From Acidipila sp. (GTDB lineage Bacteria; Acidobacteriota; Terriglobia; Acidiferrales; UBA7541), in contig JAAFGT010000001.1 in NCBI GenBank assembly GCA_010365215.1, forward strand, positions 1 to 64,000: 64,000 nucleotides of DNA. Reading direction: 5' to 3'. A model generated the notes under the pieces. The model ran no database searches. It saw only the letters and a program-made list of their open reading frames with translations, and was not told where the DNA came from. Of this stretch, positions 37,612-47,012 are shown piece after piece. The first letter of the stretch is position 1, and each line of letters starts with the position of its first letter. The position numbers and the translations under genes were made by a program.

Positions 37612-38037
37612 TTACTCGCCGCCAATAGGCGTTTCCTGATTCAGGATGGCGACCCAGCGCTTACCCCGCTTAATCCATGTGGTGCATTCGATCACTGGGC
37701 TTGAGGGAAATGCTTTCCCACCTTGCTCGCCGTGACGCCGAGCTTCGTAGTAGAGAATCACCGTCGTCGCGTTAGGCATGAAGCCGCGCATGCTGCGTAT
37801 TTCGTAGCCGGAGATGGTGCGCTCATTCATCGTTGCCAGATATTGCGGTTGAAGGATGATTCCACTTTGAAAGATCATCACTGCATCCGGGGGAACCAGC
37901 TTTTCGAATTCCTTCGCCCTTCGCTGCTGAGCGACTCTCCAAACCCGGTGCTCGAGCCGAATCACGGTCTTGATGACCGCGGATTTCGAACGCGACTTGT
38001 TGCGGAGCGTGCTCGTGCCGTGGCCGCGAATCTTCAT
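37612..38037 (-). CDS. NTF2-like / DUF4440-type protein
   Basis: A 141-residue protein with GGGAGG 6 bases before its ATG. After a basic N-terminal tail of about 20 residues, the text VIRLEHRVWRVAQQRRAKEFEKLVPPDAVMIFQSGI and TTVILYYEARRHG...VIECTTWIKRGKRWVAILNQETP matches the cone-shaped NTF2/SnoaL/DUF4440 fold, used for small-molecule binding or as a helper domain. No catalytic set can be named. It converges on the M61 peptidase gene with only 16 bp between stops and diverges from the aminotransferase gene. Confidence 0.7.
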   Translation of the reverse strand: MKIRGHGTSTLRNKSRSKSAVIKTVIRLEHRVWRVAQQRRAKEFEKLVPPDAVMIFQSGIILQPQYLATMNERTISGYEIRSMRGFMPNATTVILYYEARRHGEQGGKAFPSSPVIECTTWIKRGKRWVAILNQETPIGGE

Positions 38038-38128
38038 TTTGGCCTCCCAGGGAGATCAGTGAGCGCGTGCTTTCGGTTTGCGTGTGACATTGCATTCGAC
38101 GAGCCATTTTTCTGCGGAGGTCAATAAC

Positions 38129-39286
38129 TTGCCCACCTGTACTGAGTTTGCATCCGTTCGCGCGCGTTTTCCTGTCTTCAAGAACAAAATCTATTTGAAC
38201 TCCTGCTCGCAGGGGGCGCTCAGCGACGCCGTCGAGGCGTCGCTGCTGCAGCACATTCGCAGCTGGCACGAAGACGGCTCGCCGTGGGAACGCTGGGTGG
38301 AGCAGTACGAGTCCGCGCGCGCTTCGTTTGCACGGTTCATCGGCGCCCAGCCCGACGAAGTGGCAATTGTACCGTGCGCGTCCACAGGAATCAGCGCGAT
38401 TGCGAGCGCGTTGAATTTTTCCGGCCAGCGGCGGAAAGTTGTCATGGGCGAGTTTGAATTCCCCACCATGGGGCAAATCTGGCTTGCCCAACAGTCTCGC
38501 GGCGCCGAAATTCAATTTGTCGCTGCGAAGGATGGCCGGATTCCAGCGAGTGCATACGCCGAGGCGATCGATGAGCGAACGCTGCTGGTTCCGCTGACGC
38601 ATGTCTGCTTCATGAATGGGGCGCGCTCCGATGTGCCGGCGATCACGAAGCTCGCCCGCGACCGCGGCGCCCTGACCATGCTCGACGATTACCAGGATTG
38701 CGGAACGCGTCCCGTTGACGTGAAAGCGCTCGACCTGGATTTTTACGTCAGCGGCGCGCTCAAATACATGCTCTGTCCATCGGGAGTAGCTTTTCTGTAT
38801 GTTCGCCCGGAATTAATTCGCTCGCTCACTCCGACGATCACAGGCTGGTTCGGCCAGCGGAACCCATTTGCTTTCGACGTGAAGCATTTCGACCCGGCCG
38901 TGACGGCGCGCCGCTTCGAATCGGGCTCTCCGCCGATCCCGCACGTCTACGCGGTGCCAGCGGCGCTCGAGCTGCTCGGCAGCGTTGGTTTTGATCGCAT
39001 CGCGGAGCACGTCGCCACCCTGGCGCAAGCTCTCCTGGCAGGGGCGCGGGAATTGAAGATTAAGATTAAGACCCCGGCAGATACCCGCGGGCCGCTCGTT
39101 GTGCTCCAAATGAAAAATTCCGAAGCAGCCGTGAAAAAACTCGCCTCTCACAATATTGTCGTCTCCAATCGCATGGACGGATTGCGCGTCTCTTTTCACC
39201 TTTACAACACGCTGGACGACGTCGGTGCCGTGCTCGAAGTGCTCCAAGAGAACCTCAACCTCACCGTGAGGGATTTAGGCGATTGA
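38129..39286 (+). CDS. Class V (PLP) aminotransferase, cysteine desulfurase-like
   Basis: A 385-residue PLP enzyme. I choose TTG 38129, because GGAGG at 38,116-38,120 is 8 bases upstream and the product then starts with the family N-terminus (EFASVRARFPVFKNKIYLNSCSQGAL). A start 51 bases earlier overlaps that site. PLP contacts appear in ASTGISAIASAL, LVPLTHVCFMNG, the DDYQDCG pair near residue 203 and the Schiff-base Lys in VSGALKYML near 223. The reaction may be a desulfurase, kynureninase-like or isopenicillin-N-epimerase-like one; Cys residues of a desulfurase active loop are not evident, so I leave it general. Confidence 0.87.
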   Translation: MPTCTEFASVRARFPVFKNKIYLNSCSQGALSDAVEASLLQHIRSWHEDGSPWERWVEQYESARASFARFIGAQPDEVAIVPCASTGISAIASALNFSGQRRKVVMGEFEFPTMGQIWLAQQSRGAEIQFVAAKDGRIPASAYAEAIDERTLLVPLTHVCFMNGARSDVPAITKLARDRGALTMLDDYQDCGTRPVDVKALDLDFYVSGALKYMLCPSGVAFLYVRPELIRSLTPTITGWFGQRNPFAFDVKHFDPAVTARRFESGSPPIPHVYAVPAALELLGSVGFDRIAEHVATLAQALLAGARELKIKIKTPADTRGPLVVLQMKNSEAAVKKLASHNIVVSNRMDGLRVSFHLYNTLDDVGAVLEVLQENLNLTVRDLGD

Positions 39287-39442
39287 TCAACTGCCTTATC
39301 GGCGCCAGCCACGCTGAGTGAGGCAGCACAATCTGCCAGTCGAACAGATTGGGAATTTTTATCAACTAGATGGGACTCCGGGAGTCGCCTTTGCTCAAGC
39401 CTCGAACTGCGTTCCGGCGGTTCCTGGAGGTGCTTGAAAGAA

Positions 39443-39488
39443 TGGCGCGCCCGGAGGGATTCGAACCCCCGACCCTCTGCTTAGAAGG
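39443..39488 (-). tRNA. 3' half of tRNA-Arg (TCT), integration footprint
   Basis: On the minus strand this is the 3' half of a tRNA-Arg: CTTCTAA anticodon loop (anticodon TCT), GCAGA anticodon 3' strand, variable loop, T arm GGGGG-TTCGAAT-CCCTC, acceptor CGGGCGC, discriminator G and encoded CCA. Upstream of the loop the match stops after one base, and the D arm and 5' acceptor strand are missing. Tyrosine integrases cross over in the anticodon arm and leave exactly such a 3' piece at the far end of an element. The intact tRNA would be expected to the right, but none is in the window. It is not a functional tRNA. Confidence 0.8.
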
Positions 39489-39500
39489 AAGTCGCAGGCC

Positions 39501-39670
39501 GATACCCCTTGTCGGTCGGTGATACCCGATTATGAGAATACGGCAACTTGTTGCCTGAGAGAATCCGCAGTGTCGGTCGGTGGTGGCCCTTGACGGTGTG
39601 AAAGTCCCTACAGTGCGAATTTGCAACGGACGGAGCTTGCAGTGAGCTTTAGGCGCTGTTTGGGCGCTGT
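39501..39670. repeat. Short direct repeats beside the tRNA half (candidate integrase arm sites)
   Basis: Three repeat families lie within 170 bp: GATACCC at 39,501 and 39,521, TGTCGGTCGGTG at 39,510-39,521 and 39,571-39,582, and GGCGCTGT at 39,652-39,659 and 39,663-39,670 (11 bp apart). Paired repeats beside an att core are what integrase arm sites look like. The rest of 39,287-40,012 shows no gene. Confidence 0.4.
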
Positions 39671-40012
39671 AAGCAGCGGACGCTTCGAGAACGTGCGCCG
39701 GTCTGCGGCGCACCGTGGAAGCCTGGGTATAGTGGATGGGCCTAATACCTGATGGTTCTCCTTTGTTCATGAGGGATAGCGGCACACAGGAAGTTTACGC
39801 GTTGGATTTCGACGCTCCCTAAATGATGTCCGACTGCCCGATCCAGTGATCACCGGTAGATCAAGCGTCGATCCCATGCCCAATGGGCGTTGCTCGCGGG
39901 GCGCACCATGCGCTGCCAGTAGAAGTGAATGGGTTGTTGTTGCGGATCGTATGCGGCGCCTGGAGGGCGACCGTCGTACAGGTTGGCACGCTCATATTGA
40001 AAATGCTCGGTC

Positions 40013-41281
40013 TTAGCGTTCGATTTCTAGCTCCGTCCCGGTTAATACGTCGCCCTTTGATGGTTGAGCGTCTTGGATGTTCCCTACCTGTTCTATTAAA
40101 TCCGATATTTCTAAACGAAGGTTTCCCGAGTTCGTGGCAAAAGCCAAACCCGTTTCGATATCAAGTACTCCACTGCGAATCAGTTTCTGGATCTCGCCAT
40201 CAAAATGCTGCATGCCTTCGTTTGATCCATCGTGCATCGCATCGGTCAGTGATTTGCCCTGGGACTCACCCTTCAACACATATTCCCGAGTCCGTAAGGT
40301 GGCTTTTAATATCTCGACGACAGCCACTCGTCCGGAGTCGTCCTTTCGAGGGAGCAGGCGCTGAGAAATAATATACCGAAATGATTTTGCGAATCGGTTG
40401 CGAATGGATTGCTGGTCACTCAAGGGAAACACGCCGATGATCCGGTCCAGGGTGGAAGATGCATCAATCGTGTGCAACGTGGAAAGCACCAGGTGGCCTG
40501 TCTCCGCCGCCTCCAGGGCGATCTCTATGGTCTCTTTGTCCCGCATTTCCCCGACAAGGATGACGTCCGGCGATTGTCGTAGGGCTGCACGCAGTGCAAG
40601 ATCGAATCGCGGCGTATCGCTATGAAGTTCCCGTTGATGGACGATTGATTTTTTGTGTTTATGCGTAAATTCAATCGGGTCCTCAATCGTCAAGATGTGG
40701 TGGGACTTCGTTTCATTTATCAGATTGACGATCGCCGCCAGCGTAGAAGACTTTCCTGATCCAGTCGGCCCAGTTACCAATACCATGCCGTTCTTTGTGT
40801 CCGCAATGTTAGCGATCTCACCCGGTAGATTTAGCGACGCCAAATCCGGGATAACCGTTGCGATAACCCGCATAACGATGGCGCAAGTCCCTCGTTGGGT
40901 GAACACATTCACTCGCAGCCTGGCCAGTTTCGGTACACTGTAGGACAGATCGCAGGAACCGACTTCCTTCAGCTTCTGCACTGCAAATTGGTTTGACCCG
41001 ATCAAGTCTCCCGCAATCCGCGCCGTATCTTCCGCACTAAGCGTCTCAATGCCTGGTACTCGAATCGGGACGAGCTCGCCATTTATCTTGACGTAGGGCT
41101 GGCATCCCGGCGATAGGAATAAATCATTCACCTGCTTCGACGCCAGTAGCATCCGCGAGACAATGAATTCTGTAGGCACCGCATCACACGATGTACTCAC
41201 GCTTGATTTCCCCTTGCCAACGCTGTGGGCCAGATTTTTTTCCGAAGTACACCCAGACGAGGCACTGATTCGCAGTCGCAT
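40013..41281 (-). CDS. PilT/PilU-type secretion ATPase, solitary
   Basis: A 422-residue hexameric AAA-like ATPase of the twitching-motility type. It has GPTGSGKS (Walker A, about 171-178), the Asp box ILTIEDPIEFTH, the Walker B region DVILVGEMRDKETI, the His box GHLVLSTLHTIDA, and the C-terminal LLPRKDDSGRVAVVEIL. The N-terminal domain has LASKQVNDLFLSPGCQPYVKINGELVPI. PilT retracts type IV pili from the cytoplasmic side. No other pilus genes are near, and the C-terminal tail is longer than usual by about 40 residues. The start is unclear; ATG 41281 is used, a GTG lies three codons upstream, and neither has a ribosome site. Confidence 0.88.
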   Translation of the reverse strand: MRLRISASSGCTSEKNLAHSVGKGKSSVSTSCDAVPTEFIVSRMLLASKQVNDLFLSPGCQPYVKINGELVPIRVPGIETLSAEDTARIAGDLIGSNQFAVQKLKEVGSCDLSYSVPKLARLRVNVFTQRGTCAIVMRVIATVIPDLASLNLPGEIANIADTKNGMVLVTGPTGSGKSSTLAAIVNLINETKSHHILTIEDPIEFTHKHKKSIVHQRELHSDTPRFDLALRAALRQSPDVILVGEMRDKETIEIALEAAETGHLVLSTLHTIDASSTLDRIIGVFPLSDQQSIRNRFAKSFRYIISQRLLPRKDDSGRVAVVEILKATLRTREYVLKGESQGKSLTDAMHDGSNEGMQHFDGEIQKLIRSGVLDIETGLAFATNSGNLRLEISDLIEQVGNIQDAQPSKGDVLTGTELEIER

Positions 41282-41666
41282 AAGTTTCACGGGTTATTCT
41301 GCATCTTGCAATGGATCATTGGTTTGGCCTTTCGGATAGGTCACCACCCACAAGAATTTCCTTGGGCGTGATCGTTCACTGCACCCGTGCCTGGCTGGGC
41401 ATGGCCTCGCAAGGGGGAGTCGCAGACTGGTACCAAAATGAAGGGGCTCCTTGGGTCCCGCAGCCAACTCCCGTCCCGATCTGAGAAGTTCTTTTAAGGT
41501 CGCTTCCCACCGATTTCGGGTGACGGGGCAATCGGAACTTATCGCCGGACGGGTCATAACTTCCGTATAGCCGACCACTTGTCCAAAACCTCGTTTCTCC
41601 GACAACTTCTCTTAAAGAACTGGCTTGATTGACTTGATTTCGGCTGCCACCTAAGATGTCCGCACC
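41282..41666. other. Intergenic, divergent genes
   Basis: This 385-bp stretch separates the PilT-type gene from the kinase gene. A minus-strand frame at 41,294-41,605 has no start signal, no domain and an unusual composition, so I do not call it a gene. No clear promoter was found. Confidence 0.4.
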
Positions 41667-44102
41667 GTGGCGGAAACCCCATCCCTGATTGGCCACACCG
41701 TCTCGCACTACCGCATCGTGGAGAAGCTCGGCGGCGGTGGGATGGGTGTGGTTTATAAAGCCGAGGACACGCGCCTCGACCGCTTTGTCGCTCTCAAATT
41801 CCTGCCCGACGACGTAGCCCGAGACGGCCAAGCCCTGGAGCGATTTCGCCGCGAAGCAAAGGCTGCCTCCGCGCTGAACCATCCGAACATCTGCACGATC
41901 TATGACATTGGAGAGGATGCCGGCAAAGCCTTCATCGCCATGGAGTATCTGGAAGGCATGACTTTAAAGCACGCCATCGCGGGCCGGCCTATGGAACTCG
42001 AAAACTTGCAGGACGTGGCCATTGAAGTGGCGGATGCACTGGATGCCGCCCACGCGCAAGGAATCGTTCACCGGGATATCAAGCCCGCCAACATTTTCGT
42101 GACCCGGCGAGGTCACGCCAAGATACTCGACTTCGGCCTGGCGAAAACCGCGGTCATGAACGATACGTTGGATGACGCCACGCTACCCACAAACGCAACT
42201 CGCGGGGTTAGCGAGGAACACCTGACCAGTCCCGGCACTGCGGTGGGCACCGTTGCCTACATGTCGCCCGAGCAGGCGCGGGCGAAGGAATTGGATGCAC
42301 GGAGCGACTTGTTTTCGTTCGGAACCGTCCTCTATGAGATGGCTACAGGCCAGTTGCCATTCCGCGGCGACAGTACAGCAACGATTTTTGAATCCATCCT
42401 GAACCGGCCACCTGCTCCAGCCGTGCGCCTGAATCCTGAAGTGCCGCCCAAGCTGGACGAGATCATCACCAAGGCTCTGGAGAAAGATCGCAATCTACGT
42501 TACCAGCACGCGGCCGATATGCGAACCGATTTGCAGCGGCTGAAACGGGACAGCGAATCCGGGAAATCAGCTGCCTCCCTGCCGGTGGCAACGCCGGGAA
42601 CTTCCGCCCGAAAATATTGGTTGGCGGCAGTGGTCGTCGTGTTAATCACGATGTCAGCCGCCGGGATCTGGTATTCCCGCGCCAGAGCCGGCGCATCGCA
42701 AATCGACTCCATTGCCGTGATTCCATTCGCCAACGTGGGCGGCAATTCCGACACCGATTTCCTCAGCGATGGCCTCAGCGAATCCTTGATCTCCAGCCTC
42801 GCCCACGTTCCCCTTTTGAAGGTGAAGTCCCGCAACTCCGTCTTCCGCTACAAGGGCAAAGAGCTTGACCTTCAGAAGGTCGGCAATGATTTGACCGTCG
42901 ATGCCTTGCTCACCGGCAGAGTGGTGCAGCGCGGGGACACCATCCAGGTTAGCGCTGAACTCACCAACGTCCGGGACAATACCGAAATCTGGGGCGAGCA
43001 TTATGAGCGCAAAGCTTCCGACATCATCTCCTTGCAGCAGCAAATCGCGGGCGATATTGTCGGAAAGCTTCGCTCCAAGTTGAGCGGGGCGGAAAAACAG
43101 CAGGTCACCAGGCAGGGCACACAGAACCCGGAAGCCTACCAGCTGTACGTAAAGGGTCGTTACTATTGGAATAAACGTACCAACGCCGATCTTAAGACGG
43201 CCATTTCGTACTTCAACCAGGCCATCGACAAAGATCCCGGTTACGCGCTGGCATACTCAGGACTGGCGGATGCCTATAGCGTGATGGGCGTTTTTGGCGG
43301 CGACCCTAATGACACTTACCCCAAGTCGAATGCTGCGGCGGAAAAAGCTCTGGAACTCGATCCCACACTCGCACGCGCATATGCGGACCTGGCTGCCAAC
43401 AAGATGGCATATGGCCGGGATTTTTCCGGCGGCGAAGCCGAGTTCAGAAAAGCTTTTGAGTTGGATCCCAGCGACGCCACCGCTCATCAATGGTTTGCCG
43501 AGAGTATCGCCTACATCGGTGGTCGGGTGCAGGAGTCGATCGCTGAGGCTAACCGGGCCCAGCAACTCGATCCGCTGTCGCCCATCATTGGAATGAACCA
43601 AGCGTGGGTTTACGCGTCCGCCCGCCAATTTGACAGGGCTATAGAAATCTGCAAGAAAGTTGTCGCCGACAATCCAACCTTTGGCAACGCGCACCTCGGC
43701 CTCGCACAGGCATATCGGAGCAAGCATGAATATCCCCAGACCATTCAAGAGTATAAAATCGCCGCTCAATTAGGGGCCGACAAGAATGGCACTGAGTTCG
43801 CCGCCGCCCTGGACTCGGGCTTTCGCTCTGGCGGATGGCCGGGTGCGCTGCGCAAGGCAATAGACGTCTCACTCGCGCAACGTAAGACTAACGCTGCTTT
43901 CGTTTCTCCTTACAAAATCGCACGGTTGTATGCCGATCTGGGTGACAAGAATCATGCGTTCGAGTGGCTCAACACCGCCTACCAGGAACACGAGCCCTTG
44001 GTGATCAGCCTTCGGACCGACTTCACAATGGATTCGCTGCGCTCCGATCCGCGCTATGCGGAACTAGTGCGCAAAATCGGTTTCCCGCAATCGTCACAGT
44101 GA
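41667..44102 (+). CDS. Ser/Thr protein kinase with TolB-like domain and TPR repeats
   Basis: An 811-residue membrane kinase. The kinase domain (about 15-285) is complete: [14 protein letters not shown] loop, Lys44 in [15 protein letters not shown] at 135-142, DFG at 155-157 and [25 protein letters not shown]. One membrane helix at about 312-333 follows. The outer part starts [14 protein letters not shown], a FlgO/TolB-like nucleotide-cyclase-associated domain (about 345-480), and then TPR repeats to the end ([39 protein letters not shown] and others). This layout is typical of acidobacterial kinase families. GTG 41667 is the only in-frame start that keeps the N-terminus. Targets are unknown. 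Confidence 0.92.
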   Translation: MAETPSLIGHTVSHYRIVEKLGGGGMGVVYKAEDTRLDRFVALKFLPDDVARDGQALERFRREAKAASALNHPNICTIYDIGEDAGKAFIAMEYLEGMTLKHAIAGRPMELENLQDVAIEVADALDAAHAQGIVHRDIKPANIFVTRRGHAKILDFGLAKTAVMNDTLDDATLPTNATRGVSEEHLTSPGTAVGTVAYMSPEQARAKELDARSDLFSFGTVLYEMATGQLPFRGDSTATIFESILNRPPAPAVRLNPEVPPKLDEIITKALEKDRNLRYQHAADMRTDLQRLKRDSESGKSAASLPVATPGTSARKYWLAAVVVVLITMSAAGIWYSRARAGASQIDSIAVIPFANVGGNSDTDFLSDGLSESLISSLAHVPLLKVKSRNSVFRYKGKELDLQKVGNDLTVDALLTGRVVQRGDTIQVSAELTNVRDNTEIWGEHYERKASDIISLQQQIAGDIVGKLRSKLSGAEKQQVTRQGTQNPEAYQLYVKGRYYWNKRTNADLKTAISYFNQAIDKDPGYALAYSGLADAYSVMGVFGGDPNDTYPKSNAAAEKALELDPTLARAYADLAANKMAYGRDFSGGEAEFRKAFELDPSDATAHQWFAESIAYIGGRVQESIAEANRAQQLDPLSPIIGMNQAWVYASARQFDRAIEICKKVVADNPTFGNAHLGLAQAYRSKHEYPQTIQEYKIAAQLGADKNGTEFAAALDSGFRSGGWPGALRKAIDVSLAQRKTNAAFVSPYKIARLYADLGDKNHAFEWLNTAYQEHEPLVISLRTDFTMDSLRSDPRYAELVRKIGFPQSSQ

Positions 44103-44288
44103 CTGCGCTCTTCGCATAACTTCGCCTTCGCACTCGCGATTGCAGAAATCCGGGTAACGGCACAAACGAGCGGTTCCATAAACGGTCGCCAACGGTTCTG
44201 GGTGATTGACGAGGCGTCCGGCTAATGACTTTCGCAGGAGATAACCACACCATCTTCTTCGTGTCGGGCTGTGATTCGGGCATTCCTC

Positions 44289-44700
44289 ATGCCCATCGCC
44301 GCAGGAACTCGCTTCGGGCCCTACGAAATAATATCCGCTGCCGGTGTTGGCGGCATGGGCGAAGTTTATCGCGCCAAAGACACCCGCTTAGACCGCATCG
44401 TAGCGGTGAAGGTATTGCCCTCCGAGCTTGCCAATGATCCAGAGAAGCGGCAGCGGTTTGAACGAGAAGCACGATCTATCTCAACGCTTTCCCATCCTCA
44501 CATCTGCACATTGCACGACATTGGACAACAGGATGGAGTGGACTACCTGGTATTGGAATATCTGGAAGGCGAAACGCTGGAGAAGAAACTGGAAAAGGGT
44601 TCACTGCCCACTCCCGAAGTTCTGAAATATGCCATCGAGCTCGCGGACGCTTTGGATAAGGCCCACCGGCAAGGGATCATCCATCGGGACATCAAGCCTC
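44289..44700 (+). pseudogene. Ser/Thr protein kinase, truncated in the catalytic loop
   Basis: The first about 137 residues of a second kinase, with its ATP loop ([16 protein letters not shown]), the ATP Lys in IVAVKVLP and [18 protein letters not shown]. The frame breaks off exactly after HRDIKP: the expected Asn, the DFG motif and everything beyond are missing, and the next codons belong to a TonB-receptor tail. The protein would stop at 44,717. It starts 186 bp after the intact kinase gene and is a paralogue of it. It cannot be an active kinase; expression of a stub is possible but unlikely to matter. Confidence 0.85.
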
Positions 44701-44827
44701 AACCACCCGAACTTTAACTCCGCAGGGGAACGGATTTGCTAATCCGTCGTTGACGAGCGGCTGCCTCCTGACCGCCGTTGGCAGTCCGGGACGCAGCATC
44801 CGTTTCGGGATTACGCTGCGCTGGTAA
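44701..44827 (+). pseudogene. C-terminal tail of an Oar-like TonB receptor (frameshifted)
   Basis: Read as NHPNFNSAG, then with one G skipped in the GGGG at 44,725-44,728 as NGFANPSLTSG...GSPGRSIRFGITLRW and a TAA at 44,825. This is the usual last strand of an Oar-like receptor. It is joined directly to the kinase remnant at 44,700, so an illegitimate recombination joined two unrelated genes. Confidence 0.65.
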
Positions 44828-44847
44828 ATTGGTCGCTTAAGCAACGT

Positions 44848-45160
44848 CGGCGGGCTTTGCGCGAAGGATTGGAACAACTTTGCTCCGCGTCTCGGATTTG
44901 CCCGGGACGTGTTTGGCAATGGCAAGACTAGCCTGCGCGGCGGCTACTGGATCGGGTATGAGAGGAACTGCGGAAGCGTTGCATTTAACGTGATTCAGAA
45001 TCCGCCGGGGTTTCTGGTTGTTTCCTTGGTGGCTCCTGTTGATTCCCTCACTTCCGATCACCGTCAACAACTTTGGCCTCTGGAGCCCAAGGACTACCCA
45101 AAGCCAGCATGAGGAACGTGAATCCCCATCTCCGTACGGTTTGATGCGCGTCGGGCGAAG
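44848..45160 (+). pseudogene. Internal fragment of an Oar-like TonB receptor (several frameshifts)
   Basis: In one frame NNFAPRLGFARDVFGNGKTSLRGGY and NVIQNPPGF, then in a second frame IPSLPITVNNFGL, then in a third SMRNVNPHLRTV before a stop. All three pieces fit one continuous receptor barrel, so at least two frameshifts are needed. It lies after, not before, the C-terminal tail at 44,701-44,827, so the order is scrambled or two receptor copies were lost here. Confidence 0.7.
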
Positions 45161-45191
45161 AAATGGCATCCTAGCGGTGTTCGTGAAAATG

Positions 45192-45220
45192 AAAAGGGCT
45201 GCCTGTGTGAGCGCAGCCCT
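45192..45220 (-). terminator. Rho-independent terminator of the integrase operon
   Basis: Stem GGGCTGC/GCAGCCC with a 10-base loop; on the minus strand it is followed by TTTTCATTTT. It lies 15 bases after the integrase stop at 45,235 and ends the leftward integrase/zinc-ribbon transcript. Confidence 0.7.
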
Positions 45221-45234
45221 GTGTTGTGGTTCGT

Positions 45235-46332
45235 CTACTGCGGAAGCATCTTTGGAGCCATCGCCGTTTCGAGGCGCGAGAATGCGGAATCCACTGCGAC
45301 ATCGCTCGAATGGACATAGCGGGCTGAAACGCCGACGCTGCCATGTCCAGCAACCCGCATGAAGGTCCAAGTGTCTATCCCGCTCAAGCCCAAGCGCGTA
45401 AGGAAGCTATGTCGGATGCTATGAAGGCAGAATCTCCTCACCGGCTCTTGGTTATGCTCTTCCGCTTGTCCCTTGAGCACCTGAAACGTTGTGCGGAGTT
45501 GCCGTTTGAGGCTGTTCGGCTCCAGGTGGCCCGAGCGTGTCGGCGCGGGCCAGATCGGTCCTTCTTCGGGCATCCCCGCCGCCTTCCAGCGAGCTTCCAG
45601 TGTTTCGCGCACCCGGAGACTCATCGGAAGTTTTCGGCGTGCTGCCGCCGATTTGCCCTGCCGCACTTCCAAGAAGCCGTTTCTGCCGCTGAGCCAAGTA
45701 ATGTTGTGCCAGTCCAGTGAGAGACATTCCGACACTCGCAGGCCGGTGTCGAACAGTATCGCCCCCACGGAAGCCAGCGGTTCCGATGCTGCTGACAAAA
45801 ACTTCGCTTCCTCAATGGGCGAGACAACGCGGTCCCGGTGCTTCTCACCGCGCAGCAAGCTAATCCGGGGCGGGGAAGTGATTGCGCCCCATTCCGCCGC
45901 TAACCGCAAGAGCCGTCTCAGGACTCGCAGACAGCTATTCACGCTCGAAACCTGCAACCCCTCGCTCTGGCGATGCGCAGCGAAGCCCGCAATGTCTTCC
46001 CCGGTGATCTCATCCATAGGCTTAGAAGAAAGCTGAGCATAGTCCGCCAGCACTTTCAGGTTTGGCTTGTACCAGCGCAGCCACGTTGCCGGGGAAGTCC
46101 GCTCGAAGCGAGCTTTACACCACGGCTCGAAGCGGACCTTGATGAATTGCGCGAGTGTGGGTGCTGCTGGCCGTTCCTTAAAGCCGAATTTCTCAGCCTG
46201 TAGTCGTGCCTTGAATTGGTCCTCGAAGCCTTTTGCGTCCTTGCGGTTTCGTAGCTTTGTCGAGCATTGATACCGCCTGCCGTCGAGGTAGAAATCGCAC
46301 CAAAAGATTTCGCCCCTCTTCACGATTGCCAT
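45235..46332 (-). CDS. int: Tyrosine recombinase / phage-type integrase
   Basis: A 365-residue integrase. An N-terminal arm-binding-like part (VKRGEIFWCDFYLDGRRYQCSTKLRNRKDAKGFE, 1-50) leads to a SAM-like core-binding domain (about 60-155) and the catalytic domain (about 170-345). The catalytic set is Arg199 (DTGLRVSECLSLDW), Lys227, His304 and Arg307 (HSIRHSF), His330 (VAGHGS) and the nucleophile Tyr339 (ARYVH). It starts one base after the stop of the zinc-ribbon gene, so the two are one operon. It is the best candidate to move this module; whether it also made the tRNA-Arg footprint 6 kb to the left is open. Confidence 0.94.
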   Translation of the reverse strand: MAIVKRGEIFWCDFYLDGRRYQCSTKLRNRKDAKGFEDQFKARLQAEKFGFKERPAAPTLAQFIKVRFEPWCKARFERTSPATWLRWYKPNLKVLADYAQLSSKPMDEITGEDIAGFAAHRQSEGLQVSSVNSCLRVLRRLLRLAAEWGAITSPPRISLLRGEKHRDRVVSPIEEAKFLSAASEPLASVGAILFDTGLRVSECLSLDWHNITWLSGRNGFLEVRQGKSAAARRKLPMSLRVRETLEARWKAAGMPEEGPIWPAPTRSGHLEPNSLKRQLRTTFQVLKGQAEEHNQEPVRRFCLHSIRHSFLTRLGLSGIDTWTFMRVAGHGSVGVSARYVHSSDVAVDSAFSRLETAMAPKMLPQ

Positions 46333-46333
46333 G

Positions 46334-46987
46334 TTATTTCCCCCTCCTCGTCGGTTTCTTCTTTTTTAGTTTCTCTGCTCTTTTTTTCTTGCCTACCCTG
46401 TTCCACCAATCAAGCTTGGCTTGCCGCTGAAAAGTCGTCGCGCACTCTTTGCAACAGAATCTTGCACGGGGATCGGCGGCGATGAAAAAACGCGCCGGGC
46501 AGTCGGGATTGATACAAACCTTCGCGAACCGAGCCGACTTCAGTAGTTCATACAATGCGGCCTGGAAATCGTTCCTCGGTGCATACGTTAGACCGCCACG
46601 CTGCCAGTCCGCCCTGGAAAAAGCAGGCCCCTTGCTTTCATCGAAGGAGGTAAAAAGCAGAAGATCCAAGTCCTTGCAGGAACCACTCCACGCAGCCCGG
46701 GTAAGATCACGGAAAAGGCGAAACGTTTCATCTTCGGGCAGCTGTTCGATCGCAGCAAAACGATCGGGCGGGGGCGCATCTGGGAGCGGAGCGCCAGACG
46801 CGAGGTTCAGAGGGTCCACGATTTTTCTTTGAGCCATCGCAGGCCAGCCAGCCTTGAGAGCTTCATCCACGAATCCCGGATGAATTCTCAGGAAACGGGC
46901 GACGGCTTGCTTATCGTCACGTGTATTTGCAAAGTCCGCCAGAGCGGCAAGCCCCGGATTGCTTCTTGCTAGATTGGATTTCGTCAT
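46334..46987 (-). CDS. CGNR/ABATE-like zinc-ribbon protein
   Basis: A 217-residue protein that I would place near the CGNR zinc-finger family. The N-terminal part is helical and without motif. The C-terminal part has CINPDCPARFFIAADPRARFCCKECATTFQRQ (about 155-185), a CX4C...CX2C zinc knuckle, then a basic tail ending KKKRAEKLKKKKPTRRGK that could bind DNA or RNA. GAGG lies 10 bases before ATG 46987. It is co-transcribed with the integrase, so a role in control of the element is likely; this is inference. Its own promoter region is shared with the divergent excisionase-like gene. Confidence 0.75.
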   Translation of the reverse strand: MTKSNLARSNPGLAALADFANTRDDKQAVARFLRIHPGFVDEALKAGWPAMAQRKIVDPLNLASGAPLPDAPPPDRFAAIEQLPEDETFRLFRDLTRAAWSGSCKDLDLLLFTSFDESKGPAFSRADWQRGGLTYAPRNDFQAALYELLKSARFAKVCINPDCPARFFIAADPRARFCCKECATTFQRQAKLDWWNRVGKKKRAEKLKKKKPTRRGK

Positions 46988-47012
46988 CAGTCGTTTTCCT
47001 CAATGCTGGGTA

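Noticed and set aside
39501-39582. CRISPR-like repeats
   Set aside because: Only two copies per repeat, 7-12 bases long, with uneven spacing and no cas genes; att-site repeats fit better.
39366-39785. Minus-strand frame across the tRNA half
   Set aside because: It reads through the tRNA remnant and the repeats; no domain and no start signal.
41294-41605. 103-codon minus-strand frame before the PilT-type gene
   Set aside because: No domain, no ribosome site, composition unlike the neighbouring genes.
44289-44717. Second Ser/Thr kinase as a working gene
   Set aside because: It lacks everything after HRDIKP, including DFG, so it is a remnant.
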